A DNA stretch of 64,000 bases, from positions 1,140,001 to 1,204,000 of the forward strand of contig NZ_CP022190.1 in assembly GCF_003111685.1 (NCBI RefSeq). The letters run 5' to 3'. This document shows, in pieces, positions 8,874 to 16,969 of the stretch. Origin of the DNA: Alloyangia pacifica (GTDB lineage Bacteria > Pseudomonadota > Alphaproteobacteria > Rhodobacterales > Rhodobacteraceae). The notes under the pieces were generated by a model. It did no database searches, was not told where the DNA came from, and was given only the letters and a program-made list of their open reading frames with translations. Every line of letters begins with the position of its first letter. The stretch's first letter is position 1. Made by a program: the position numbers and the translations under genes.

Positions 8874-9634
8874 CCGCGACCACGACGCAGAGCGCGCTGA
8901 CGCTCACCGGCGTGACCAAGTCCTTCGGGCCGATCGAGGTGCTCAAGGGGCTCAACCTCGACATCGAGAAGGGCGAGCGCCACGCGGTGATCGGCCCGAA
9001 CGGGGCTGGAAAATCGACGCTCTTCAACCTGATCTCGGGTATGTTCCCGCCGTCTTCCGGAGGCATCGCGCTCGGCGGGCGCAGCATCGCAGGGCTCTCG
9101 CCGCACCTCATCAACCGGGCGGGACTGGCCCGCTCGTTCCAGATCACCAACATCTTCCACCGGATGAGCGTGTTCGAAAACCTCCGGATCGGCGTGCTGG
9201 CGCGCCACGGGGTACGCTTCGGCCTTTTCCGCCCGATTTCGACCATGCGGCGGGTGAACGCGGAGACCGCCGAGATCCTATCGCGCGTTGGGCTCGAGAC
9301 CCGGGCGCGAGACCTGGCGGGCGACCTGACCTATTCCGAGCAGCGTGCGCTCGAGATCGGCATGACGCTGAGCACAGGCGCCGACATCATCCTGCTCGAC
9401 GAGCCCACCGCGGGCATGTCGCGCGATGAGACGGCGCAGGCCGTGGAACTGATCCGCACGGTGACGGAAGGCAAGACCCTGCTGATGGTCGAACACGACA
9501 TGAGCGTCGTCTTCAGCCTCTGCGACCGGGTCTCGGTTCTGGTCTACGGAAGCATCCTCGCGACCGACACGCCGGCGCGCATCAGTGCCAACCGCGAGGT
9601 GCAGGAAGCCTATCTGGGTGAGGAGGCAGCATGA
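8870..9634 (+). CDS. ABC transporter ATP-binding protein (LivG family)
   Basis: A 254-residue nucleotide-binding subunit. The Walker A motif is GPNGAGKST (42-50) and the Walker B region is DIILLDEPTAGMS. The signature motif is the degenerate LTYSEQ rather than LSGGQ, as is normal in LivG. It energises the LivHM-type channel together with the LivF-type subunit; the genes overlap by four bases. Confidence 0.92.
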   Translation: MTATTTQSALTLTGVTKSFGPIEVLKGLNLDIEKGERHAVIGPNGAGKSTLFNLISGMFPPSSGGIALGGRSIAGLSPHLINRAGLARSFQITNIFHRMSVFENLRIGVLARHGVRFGLFRPISTMRRVNAETAEILSRVGLETRARDLAGDLTYSEQRALEIGMTLSTGADIILLDEPTAGMSRDETAQAVELIRTVTEGKTLLMVEHDMSVVFSLCDRVSVLVYGSILATDTPARISANREVQEAYLGEEAA

Positions 9635-10341
9635 GCTTGCTTCAGGTGAAGGGGCTGCACGCCCATTACGGCAAGAGCCACATCCTGCACGGGATCGACA
9701 TGGAGGTGCCCGAGGCGGCCATCGTCTCACTGCTGGGGCGCAACGGTTCGGGGCGCTCGACGCTGCTGAAGGCGATGATGGGGCTTGTGCCCCCGACCGC
9801 CGGCAGCGTCACGCTGGACGGCCAAACCCTGTCCGGGCAGCGGCCCTTCGACATCTGTCGGCAGGGGCTCGGCTACGTGCCCGAGGAACGTCTGGTCTTC
9901 CCCAACCTTACGGTCGAGGAGAACCTCGCCATTGGCGTGCAGAAAGGCGCTCCCGGCGCGCACCGCTGGACGGTCGAGGAGATGTACGACTATTTCCCCC
10001 GCCTCCGCGAGCGCCGCGGCATCCGCGCCGGGTACCTCTCGGGCGGCGAGCAGCAGATGCTGACCATCTGCCGCTCGCTGCTCGGCAACCCCCGGGTGCT
10101 GCTGATCGACGAGCCGACTGAGGGACTCGCCCCGCGCATCGTCGACGTGGTGATGGAGGTCATCCTCGACATCGGCCGCCGCGGCGTCGCCGTGGTGCTG
10201 GTCGAGCAGAAGCTGACCATCGCGCTCAAGGTCGCGCAGCAGGTCTTGGTCATGGGCCATGGCGAGCTGGTCTTCCTCGGCACCCCCGCAGAGCTCGACG
10301 CCGCGCCTGACGTGCGCCGCAACTGGCTCGAGGTGGCCTGA
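9631..10341 (+). CDS. ABC transporter ATP-binding protein (LivF family), Walker A Arg variant
   Basis: A 236-residue nucleotide-binding subunit. Walker A reads GRNGSGRST, so the invariant lysine is arginine (residue 42). The signature LSGGEQQML and Walker B VLLIDEPTEGLAP are normal. As I recall, Arg at this position also occurs in other LivF proteins, so the gene is probably functional, perhaps with asymmetric catalytic sites. It is the last transporter gene; a 42-base gap separates it from the SDR gene. Confidence 0.9.
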   Translation: MSLLQVKGLHAHYGKSHILHGIDMEVPEAAIVSLLGRNGSGRSTLLKAMMGLVPPTAGSVTLDGQTLSGQRPFDICRQGLGYVPEERLVFPNLTVEENLAIGVQKGAPGAHRWTVEEMYDYFPRLRERRGIRAGYLSGGEQQMLTICRSLLGNPRVLLIDEPTEGLAPRIVDVVMEVILDIGRRGVAVVLVEQKLTIALKVAQQVLVMGHGELVFLGTPAELDAAPDVRRNWLEVA

Positions 10342-10383
10342 CGGCCACCTCCCCTCCCCTAGACAATTTCGACTGGACAGACA

Positions 10384-11172
10384 GTGAGCATGATCGAACG
10401 GATGTATCCGAAACCCGGCCTCCGGGTCCTTGTCACCGCGGGCGGGTCGGGCATCGGCGCCGCGATCGCGCGCGGCTTTCTCGACGCCGGGGCGCAAGTT
10501 ATGATCTGCGACATCGACGAGGCCGCGCTGGCACGCATCGCCGAGGAACGCCCCGCCGTGGTCACCCGCCGCGCCGACGTGTCCGACGAGGCCGAGGTCG
10601 CCGCGCTGATGGACGCCGCCAAGGAAACGCTCGGCGGGCTCGACGTGCTGGTGAACAACGCCGGGATCGCCGGCCCTACCGGAAAGATCGACGAGATCTC
10701 TGTCGATGACATCCGCCGCACGCTCGACGTCGATCTGTTGGGGCAGTTCCTGGTGCTGCGCCGTGCCGTGCCGCTCCTGCGCGAGAGCGAGGCGGGCGCA
10801 ATCCTCAACATCGCCTCGGTCGCGGGACGGCTGGGCTACGCGCTGCGCACCCCCTATGCAGCGGCGAAATGGGGCATCGTCGGCCTCACACAGAGCCTTG
10901 CCAAGGAAATGGGTCCCGAGGGCATCCGGGTCAACGCGATCCTGCCAGGCGTGGTGCGCGGCGCGCGCATCGAAAGGGTGATCTCCGACCGCGCGGCGGC
11001 CGAGGGCATCCCTTACGCGCAAATGGAAGAGCAGTACCTCGCCAGCGTCTCGCTGCGCCGGATGGTCGAGCCCGAGGACATCGCCGGCATGGCGCTGTTC
11101 CTCTGCTCGCCGGCCGGGGCGAACGTCTCGGGGCAGGCGATCAGCGTCTGCGGCAACGTCGAAACCATCTGA
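10384..11172 (+). CDS. SDR-family oxidoreductase
   Basis: A 262-residue classical short-chain dehydrogenase. Cofactor motif TAGGSGIG (in place of TGxxxGIG) at about residues 18-25, NNAG near residue 97, catalytic Ser in NIASVAG, and YAAAK near residue 158. Start GTG at 10384 or ATG at 10390; both are poor in ribosome site. Substrate unknown. It sits between the importer and a BKACE gene, so it may oxidise a 3-hydroxy acid to the 3-keto acid that BKACE cleaves, or reduce a product. This is inference from order. Confidence 0.85.
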   Translation: MSMIERMYPKPGLRVLVTAGGSGIGAAIARGFLDAGAQVMICDIDEAALARIAEERPAVVTRRADVSDEAEVAALMDAAKETLGGLDVLVNNAGIAGPTGKIDEISVDDIRRTLDVDLLGQFLVLRRAVPLLRESEAGAILNIASVAGRLGYALRTPYAAAKWGIVGLTQSLAKEMGPEGIRVNAILPGVVRGARIERVISDRAAAEGIPYAQMEEQYLASVSLRRMVEPEDIAGMALFLCSPAGANVSGQAISVCGNVETI

Positions 11173-11196
11173 CCCAGAAAGAAACGGAGAAGGACC

Positions 11197-12132
11197 ATGG
11201 CAAAGGCCCCCCGCAAGGTTATCGTCACCTGCGCCGTCACCGGCGGCATCCACACCCCCAGCATGTCGCCACACCTGCCGGTGACCCCCGATCAAATCGC
11301 CGAGCAGGCCATCGAGGCCGCCGAGGCGGGCGCCTCGATCCTCCACCTGCACGCCCGCACCCCCGAGGACGGGCGGCCGACGCAAGACCCCGAGGCCTTC
11401 CTGCGCTTCCTGCCGCGCATCAAGCAGGCGACCGGCGCGGTGCTCAACCTCACCACTGGCGGCAGCCCCACGATGACCGTCGAGGAGCGCCTGCAGCCCG
11501 CCGCGCTACTCGCGCCCGAGGTCGCCTCGCTCAACATGGGCTCGATGAACTTCGCGCTTTTCCCGATGCTCGACCGCTACGACACATTCAAGCACGACTG
11601 GGAGCCGGCCTATCTCGAGAAAACCCGCGACGTGGTATTCCGCAACACCTTCAAGGACATTGAGTACATCCTCGAGACCTGCTCGGGGAACGGCACGCGT
11701 TTCGAGTTCGAGTGCTACGACACCAGCCATCTCTACACGCTCGCGCACTTCCGCGACAGGAACCTTGTGCAGGGTCCGCTTTTCATCCAGACGGTCTTCG
11801 GCATTCTGGGCGGTATCGGCACGCATCCCGACGACGTCTCGCACATGAAGCGCACCGCGGACCGGCTGTTCGGCGACGACTACGTCTGGTCGGTGCTGGG
11901 CGCGGGGCGCCACCAGCTTCCGATCACCACGATGGCCGCCGCGATGGGCGGCAACGTGCGGGTCGGACTCGAGGACTCGCTCTGGGACGGGCCGGGTCAT
12001 CTGGCACAGTCGAACGCCGCGCAGGTCCGCCGGATCCGCAAGGTGCTCGATGGGCTGGGGCTGGACGTGGCGACACCCGACGAGGCGCGTGCCATGCTGT
12101 CGCTAAAGGGCGGCGACCAGGTGAACTTCTGA
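11197..12132 (+). CDS. Beta-keto acid cleavage enzyme (BKACE, DUF849)
   Basis: A 311-residue TIM-barrel protein of the BKACE/Kce family, which condenses a beta-keto acid with acetyl-CoA and splits it into acetoacetate and a new acyl-CoA, or the reverse partition, using zinc. Visible hallmarks are the HLHAR motif (zinc ligands H50 and H52) and E259 in VGLEDSLW, plus the phosphate-binding GAGRHQ segment. The family covers several substrates (3-keto-5-aminohexanoate, dehydrocarnitine, 3-oxoadipate-like acids); the specificity cannot be read here. A broken carnitine/3-hydroxyacyl-CoA dehydrogenase 1 kb downstream makes a dehydrocarnitine-like substrate worth testing. Confidence 0.92.
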   Translation: MAKAPRKVIVTCAVTGGIHTPSMSPHLPVTPDQIAEQAIEAAEAGASILHLHARTPEDGRPTQDPEAFLRFLPRIKQATGAVLNLTTGGSPTMTVEERLQPAALLAPEVASLNMGSMNFALFPMLDRYDTFKHDWEPAYLEKTRDVVFRNTFKDIEYILETCSGNGTRFEFECYDTSHLYTLAHFRDRNLVQGPLFIQTVFGILGGIGTHPDDVSHMKRTADRLFGDDYVWSVLGAGRHQLPITTMAAAMGGNVRVGLEDSLWDGPGHLAQSNAAQVRRIRKVLDGLGLDVATPDEARAMLSLKGGDQVNF

Positions 12133-12160
12133 GACAAGTCAGCGCGGGGACGCAGGACAT

Positions 12161-13069
12161 ATGACCAACGAATTCGACGGACGGGTCGCGATCGTAACAG
12201 GGGCCGGGGCCGGGCTGGGACGCTGCCACGCGCTCGCCCTTGCCCGCGCCGGGGCGCGCGTCGTGATCAACGACATCACCGGACTGGACGGCCAGCCGGG
12301 TGCCGCGGCGCGGGCCGTGGTCGCCGAGATCGAGGCCCTTGGTGGCGAGGCCGTGGCCGAGCCCGCGGACGTGGCGGACTTCGCCGAGGTGACCGCGATG
12401 GTGGCACGGGTGATGGCGCGCTGGGGACGCGTCGACATCCTCGTCAACAACGCCGGCATCCTGCGCGACCGCTCGTTTGCCAAGATGGAGATGTCCGATT
12501 TCGCAACCGTGCTCGCCGTCCACCTCACCGGTTCGGCGAACTGCTGCCGCGCGGTCTGGGAGATCATGCGCGAGCAGGGCTTTGGCCGGATCATCCTGAC
12601 GACGTCGTGCTCGGGGCTCTACGGCAACTTCGGACAGGCCAACTACGCCGCCGCAAAGGCCGGCATGATCGGTCTGATGACGACGCTGCAGCAGGAGGGC
12701 GAGCGCTACGGGATCCACGTCAACGCCCTCTCGCCGCTCGCCATGACCGGGATGACCGACGGGCTGCTCGCCCCCGAGGATGCGGCGCAGCTCACCCCGG
12801 AAGCGGTCGCGCCCGCGGTGGTCTTCATGGCCTCAGACCTTGCGCCGAAGAAGACCATCATCGGCGCTGGCGCCGGCGTCTATTCGGTGGTCCACGTGGT
12901 CGAGACCGAGGGTGTCTACCTGCCACCCGAGGCGCGCAGCCCCGAGGAATTTCACGCCGCCTTCGAGCGCATGTCGGACATCCGCACCGCGCGGCACCTC
13001 GACACCGGCTTCGATCAGGCCACCAAATTCACCGCCACCGCGAACCGGGCGCGCCGCGTCACCGCCTGA
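12161..13069 (+). CDS. SDR-family dehydrogenase (multifunctional-enzyme type 2-like)
   Basis: A 302-residue short-chain dehydrogenase close to the N-terminal dehydrogenase part of peroxisomal multifunctional enzyme type 2 and its bacterial single-domain relatives, which act on 3-hydroxyacyl-CoA. Motifs: TGAGAGLG (13-20), NNAGILRD near residue 105, NYAAAKAG near residue 163. The C-terminal 60 residues (VYLPPEARSPEEF and following) lie outside the core SDR fold, as in that subgroup. It is the last gene of the importer operon, followed by a hairpin terminator. Confidence 0.85.
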   Translation: MTNEFDGRVAIVTGAGAGLGRCHALALARAGARVVINDITGLDGQPGAAARAVVAEIEALGGEAVAEPADVADFAEVTAMVARVMARWGRVDILVNNAGILRDRSFAKMEMSDFATVLAVHLTGSANCCRAVWEIMREQGFGRIILTTSCSGLYGNFGQANYAAAKAGMIGLMTTLQQEGERYGIHVNALSPLAMTGMTDGLLAPEDAAQLTPEAVAPAVVFMASDLAPKKTIIGAGAGVYSVVHVVETEGVYLPPEARSPEEFHAAFERMSDIRTARHLDTGFDQATKFTATANRARRVTA

Positions 13070-13095
13070 GCTGACCCCGGCGCGGCAGATAGGAC

Positions 13096-13121
13096 GGCGC
13101 GGCGTAGAAATGCGCCGCGCC
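13096..13121 (+). terminator. Putative operon terminator
   Basis: Nine-bp perfect stem GGCGCGGCG / CGCCGCGCC with an 8-base loop, 26 bases past the last gene of the liv-type operon; only a short T-rich stretch follows. Confidence 0.55.
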
Positions 13122-13152
13122 TTATGCATTTCGCCTCGGAAGGTGCCTCGGT

Positions 13153-13634
13153 CTATCCGGTCGGGGCAGCGTATTTCACCGCGAGACTCACGCGCAGCCG
13201 GCTGTCCCTTTCCACCACTATCCCCGCTATCGGCCGATCGGCATCGCAGGCCTAGACCGGCGCGATGATGCGCGCCTGAAGGCGGTTGACGACGTGGCTG
13301 TAGATCTCCTTCTACAGCCGGACCGGCACCTAGCCGAGCCGGGTGTGGAAGCGCTCCGCCTCATCCAGAACCCATACCGCTGTCGCCTCCCCCCGGCCAG
13401 CTCGACCAGCGGCACGAGCTGCGGCGGGTCGGACGGGTGCCCCCGCACGACCCGCTCGGGACGGGCGCAGGCGCTCTGCATGTCTGTGACAGAGATCGCG
13501 GACGAACTCGAGGCGATCACCGCGCCGGACGGCGTCGCGGCATCGATGCGGCTCGATGCGCCCTTCATCCGGAAGGTATCCGCCCCTCGATCCCAGAGCG
13601 CCTGAGTCCTCTCGGCCCCGGCTGGCCCCGTCAA
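13153..13634 (-). pseudogene. 3-hydroxyacyl-CoA / L-carnitine dehydrogenase remnant
   Basis: Degraded reverse-strand gene. One frame (13634 down to about 13396) reads SGAVIASSSSAISVTDMQ, then RPERVVRGHPSDPPQLVPLVELAGG, matching the family segment normally IASSTSG ... PERvvvGHPfNPPyLiPLvEvvgG. After a frameshift in a G-run near 13397 the match continues as WVLDEAERFHTRLG*VPVRL*KEIYSHVVNRLQARI. Two TAG codons stand exactly where the family has lysine. The N-terminal NAD-binding domain is missing. It is certainly not functional. The family oxidises L-3-hydroxyacyl-CoA or L-carnitine. Confidence 0.8.
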
Positions 13635-14545
13635 ATGCTGCCTATGACGAAATCCGGAACGATCCCCGACCGACGGATTGCCCGAGCCGGGTCGAGGCCG
13701 ACGAGTGCGCCATGGTCAGTCACGAGCGCGGTGGAAAACCCCATCTGGCAGCCGCCAAGGATGTCCGTATGCAGCGTGTCGCCGACCATCAACACCCGCT
13801 CGGGCGCAAGCCCCGGGAAGAGACGCGCCAAGGCCAGCGAGAAGATCCCGTCGAAGGGTTTGCCGAGAAAGACCGGCGCCACGCCGGTCGCGTCGGCAAG
13901 GCGATGCGCATAGTCGCCGGGCTCTCGCGAGAGGCCGGTTTCGCGCGGGGCGACAATGTCGGGGTTGCCGACGAAGACCGGACGCGCGCGCTTGCTCAGA
14001 GCTGCCTCGAGCCGGGCCTGGCGCGCCTTCGTCCAGCCCTCCGAGCCCACGAGCAGAAAGCCCTCGGCCGCCTCGTAGTCCGCAGGATCGTCGCCTAGGA
14101 AGGAGATGTCGACGTCCTCGAAATCCTCGACGCCGTACTCGGGGCTGAGCATCGCCCCCCAGCGCAGCCGCGGCGCACGCGTCAGATGCGCCAGCAACGC
14201 CTCGCGGCTGGTCACCACCTCCCCGGGAGATAAGTCAAAGCCCAGCCGGGCGTAGCGCTGCATCATCACCCGCTTGGGGTAGGCTGCGGAATTGGAGACC
14301 ACCGCCACCGCCTTGCCGGCAGCGCGCAGTGCGGCGATCGCAGCTGCTGCGCCCGGAATAGCGGACTCGCCCACGTTGAGCACCCCGTAGGCGTCGAGCA
14401 GCACGAGATCAAAGGGGTCGGCGATCTCGAGCAGGCTCTGCGCCACCTGCCAGTCATGGCCAAAGCGCGCATCCGGCAGGCGCGACCGCACGCCGAGATA
14501 GTCGTCGAAGGCCGCGCGGGCCTCGGTGCAGCGCGTGCCGGTCAC
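13631..14545 (-). CDS. HAD-superfamily class IIA protein
   Basis: A 304-residue HAD-IIA protein (TIGR01459-like) starting at the GTG at 14545, which overlaps the stop of the upstream permease. Motif I is LLDAYGVL: nucleophile D51 is present but the usual second Asp (general acid/base) is Tyr53. Motif II is VVSNSA, the motif III lysine lies in FLGKPFDG, and motif IV is GDTLHTD. It is last gene of the phosphonate-type importer operon, so it may dephosphorylate the imported organophosphorus compound or a product. The Tyr53 substitution leaves catalysis open. Alternative: a sugar-phosphate phosphatase relative. Confidence 0.75.
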   Translation of the reverse strand: MTGTRCTEARAAFDDYLGVRSRLPDARFGHDWQVAQSLLEIADPFDLVLLDAYGVLNVGESAIPGAAAAIAALRAAGKAVAVVSNSAAYPKRVMMQRYARLGFDLSPGEVVTSREALLAHLTRAPRLRWGAMLSPEYGVEDFEDVDISFLGDDPADYEAAEGFLLVGSEGWTKARQARLEAALSKRARPVFVGNPDIVAPRETGLSREPGDYAHRLADATGVAPVFLGKPFDGIFSLALARLFPGLAPERVLMVGDTLHTDILGGCQMGFSTALVTDHGALVGLDPARAIRRSGIVPDFVIGSI

Positions 14546-15351
14546 AGGATGCGGCGACGCAGGAAGGCCGAGACGACCTCGCCCAGAACGACAAGCGCGA
14601 GGATCGCCAGCAGGACGGTCGCCGCCTCGGGCCAGTTGAACGTGTCGATCGCCCCCTGCAGGATGATGCCGATGCCGCCCGCTCCGACAAGGCCGAGCAC
14701 GGTCGACTCGCGCAGGTTGATGTCCCAGCGCAGGATCGCCACGGCCCAGAAGGTCGGCATGACCTGCGGCACGATGGCATAGACGATGACCTTGAAGCGC
14801 GATGCGCCGGTGGCCTCCAGTGCCTCGACGGGGCGCGTGTCGATCTCCTCGATGGCCTCGCCCAGCAGCTTGCCGATGAAACCGATGGAGCGGAACATGA
14901 TCGCCACCACACCGGCAACGATGCCGGGGCCGAAGATCGCCACAAAGAGCAGCGCCCAGATGATCGTATTGACCGACCGCGAGCTGACGAGGATCAGCCT
15001 CCCGAGCCAGAGCGTGGCGCGGTTGGGCGTGGTGTTCTGCGCCGCGATATAGGCAACGGGCAGCGAGACGATCACCGCCAGCGCGGTGGCGAAGGTGGCA
15101 ATGTTCACGGTTTCCAACAGCACGCGCAGGATCGCGCCGAGGTTGCTGGTGTCGAGCGGATACATGCGTCCGAAGAGATCGGCCATCTGGCTGGGCGAGT
15201 CCCAGACCCAGGCCCAGATGATCTCGATCGAGCCGAGCGCCCAGAAGACCGCCAGCGCGCAGAGGGCGAAGATGCCGAAGCGTCGGGCTTTTTCCTTCGG
15301 CGTATGGCGCGACCAGTCCTCGCGCCCGAATTGCTGGGAGATGCTGGTCAT
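14542..15351 (-). CDS. phnE: Phosphonate-type ABC permease (PhnE family), second copy
   Basis: A 269-residue inner-membrane permease with about six helices. Its coupling loop (IEEIDTRPVEALEATGASRFKVIVYAIVPQ region) is typical of PhnE. Its ATG overlaps the stop of the first PhnE-like gene by four bases and its stop overlaps the HAD gene. The two permeases are only distantly alike and probably form a heterodimer. Confidence 0.88.
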   Translation of the reverse strand: MTSISQQFGREDWSRHTPKEKARRFGIFALCALAVFWALGSIEIIWAWVWDSPSQMADLFGRMYPLDTSNLGAILRVLLETVNIATFATALAVIVSLPVAYIAAQNTTPNRATLWLGRLILVSSRSVNTIIWALLFVAIFGPGIVAGVVAIMFRSIGFIGKLLGEAIEEIDTRPVEALEATGASRFKVIVYAIVPQVMPTFWAVAILRWDINLRESTVLGLVGAGGIGIILQGAIDTFNWPEAATVLLAILALVVLGEVVSAFLRRRIL

Positions 15352-16142
15352 GCGATGCGCTTCCTGATCTGGCCGCTGATCGCCTCGGAGACGAGGATCA
15401 CGCCGACGATGACGATGGTGATGGCGAGCGCGAAATCGTAGTCATATCGTCCGAAGGCATTGGCCAGCGTCGCGCCGATGCCGCCCGCGCCGACGATGCC
15501 GACCACAGCCGAGGCCCGCAGGTTGGAATCGAGCTGGTAGATGGTCAGGCCGATCTGCCGGGGCATGATCTGCGGGAAGATGGCGTAAACCAGCGTCGAC
15601 AGGTACGGCGCCCCGGCCGCCCGCATCGCCTCCACCTGGCCGAAGTCGATCTCCTCGATCCGTTCTGCCAGCATCTTGGCGACGAAACCGATGGAATAGA
15701 CCACCAGCGTCAGCACGCCGGCAAAGGGGCCGAAGCCGACGGCCTTGACGAAGATGATCGCGACGATGACCGGATGGAAGCTGCGGGCGATGATGATGAT
15801 CGCCCGACCGAGATAGAAGACCGGCAGCGGCGCGACATTGCGCGCCGCCATGAAGGCGATGGGGATGGATAGCGCGACCCCGCCGACGGTGGCGAGGATG
15901 GCGATCTTCAAGCTCTCAAGGAAACCGTCGATCAGCAGGCCGCTGCGCTCGAAGCTCGGGGGAAAGGCGCCGCCGAAGATGCGCCCGGCCCGCTCGATCC
16001 CTTGCGCAACCCGCGCCCAATCGATCGGCATGGTGGCCGCGACCCAGAAGAAATAGGCCAGTGCGCCGAGATAGACCGCCCCACGAAGCAGCGGGTTGGC
16101 GATGAAGGGCGGCTTGCGCCAGGTGTCGGGGTGCTGGCTCAT
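15348..16142 (-). CDS. phnE: Phosphonate-type ABC permease (PhnE family), first copy
   Basis: A 264-residue inner-membrane permease. It carries the same PhnE coupling loop (ERIEEIDFGQVEAMRAAGAPYLSTLVYAIFPQ region, about residues 160-190) and the conserved GIVGAGGIGATL near the C-terminus. Start overlaps the ATPase stop by four bases (ATGA), and its own stop overlaps the second permease, indicating translational coupling along the operon. Confidence 0.88.
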   Translation of the reverse strand: MSQHPDTWRKPPFIANPLLRGAVYLGALAYFFWVAATMPIDWARVAQGIERAGRIFGGAFPPSFERSGLLIDGFLESLKIAILATVGGVALSIPIAFMAARNVAPLPVFYLGRAIIIIARSFHPVIVAIIFVKAVGFGPFAGVLTLVVYSIGFVAKMLAERIEEIDFGQVEAMRAAGAPYLSTLVYAIFPQIMPRQIGLTIYQLDSNLRASAVVGIVGAGGIGATLANAFGRYDYDFALAITIVIVGVILVSEAISGQIRKRIA

Positions 16143-16915
16143 GATGCCTCCCGCAGGTCGCCGCCCCGGTCTGCATGGGGGCTGCCGGAGTAGATCCGTT
16201 CCATCGCCTCCTGGTCGAGCGCGCCCGGAAGATCGTCGAAGATGATCCGTCCGAAGCGCATGCCGACGATGCGGTCGGTGTATTCCTTGGCTTCGGTCAC
16301 GTTGTGGATGTTGATCAGTACCGGCAGCTTCAGCTCGCCCGCGAGGTCGCGCAGCAGCCCCATGATCTGCTCGGAGGTCTTGGGATCGAGCGAGGCGGTC
16401 GGCTCGTCGGCCAGCAAGATCTCGGGGTCCTGCATGAGCGCTCGGACCACGCCGACGCGCTGACGCTCGCCGCCCGAAAGCTGGTCGGCGCGGGTGTTGG
16501 CGTATTGCGCGATGCCGACGCGCTCCATCAGCTCATAGGCGCGGCGGATGTCCTCCTTGGGGTAGCGGCGCATGATCGCCGCCCAGGTCGAGATATATCC
16601 CAGCCGCCCGGACTGCACGTTCTCCATCACGGTCAGCCGGTCGACGAGGTTGAACCCTTGAAAGACCATGCCGATCTTGCGCCGCGCGGCGCGCAGCTGG
16701 CGGCCCCGGAGGGCAGTGAGCTCGGTCCCGTTCAGCACGATGCTGCCCGAGGTCGGCTCGACCAGCCGGTTGATGCAGCGCAGCAGCGTGGACTTGCCGG
16801 CGCCCGAGGAGCCGATGATCGACACCACGCTTTCGCCCTCGATGGTCAGGTCGAGGTTTTTCAGCACCGGCGCACCGCTGCCGTAGCTTTTGACCAGATC
16901 GGTGATCTTCAACAT
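16139..16915 (-). CDS. phnC: Phosphonate-type ABC ATP-binding protein (PhnC family)
   Basis: A 258-residue ATPase. I chose the ATG at 16915 (MLKITDLV) because a GGAG lies eight bases upstream and the longer frame adds ten non-family residues. Walker A is GSSGAGKST (35-43), the signature LSGGERQRVG and Walker B EILLADEPTASLD. Powers import through the two PhnE-type permeases. Confidence 0.9.
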   Translation of the reverse strand: MLKITDLVKSYGSGAPVLKNLDLTIEGESVVSIIGSSGAGKSTLLRCINRLVEPTSGSIVLNGTELTALRGRQLRAARRKIGMVFQGFNLVDRLTVMENVQSGRLGYISTWAAIMRRYPKEDIRRAYELMERVGIAQYANTRADQLSGGERQRVGVVRALMQDPEILLADEPTASLDPKTSEQIMGLLRDLAGELKLPVLINIHNVTEAKEYTDRIVGMRFGRIIFDDLPGALDQEAMERIYSGSPHADRGGDLREAS

Positions 16916-16929
16916 GTGGAGACTCCATG

Positions 16930-16959
16930 CCGGAGCCGGGACCAAGGCCCCGGCTCCGG
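16930..16959 (-). repeat. Intercistronic stem-loop after phnD-type gene
   Basis: Perfect 11-bp arms CCGGAGCCGGG and CCCGGCTCCGG around an 8-base loop, ten bases past the stop of the binding-protein gene and just before the ATPase gene. It has no T-run on the coding strand. Confidence 0.7.
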
Positions 16960-16969
16960 TCTTGTCAGG

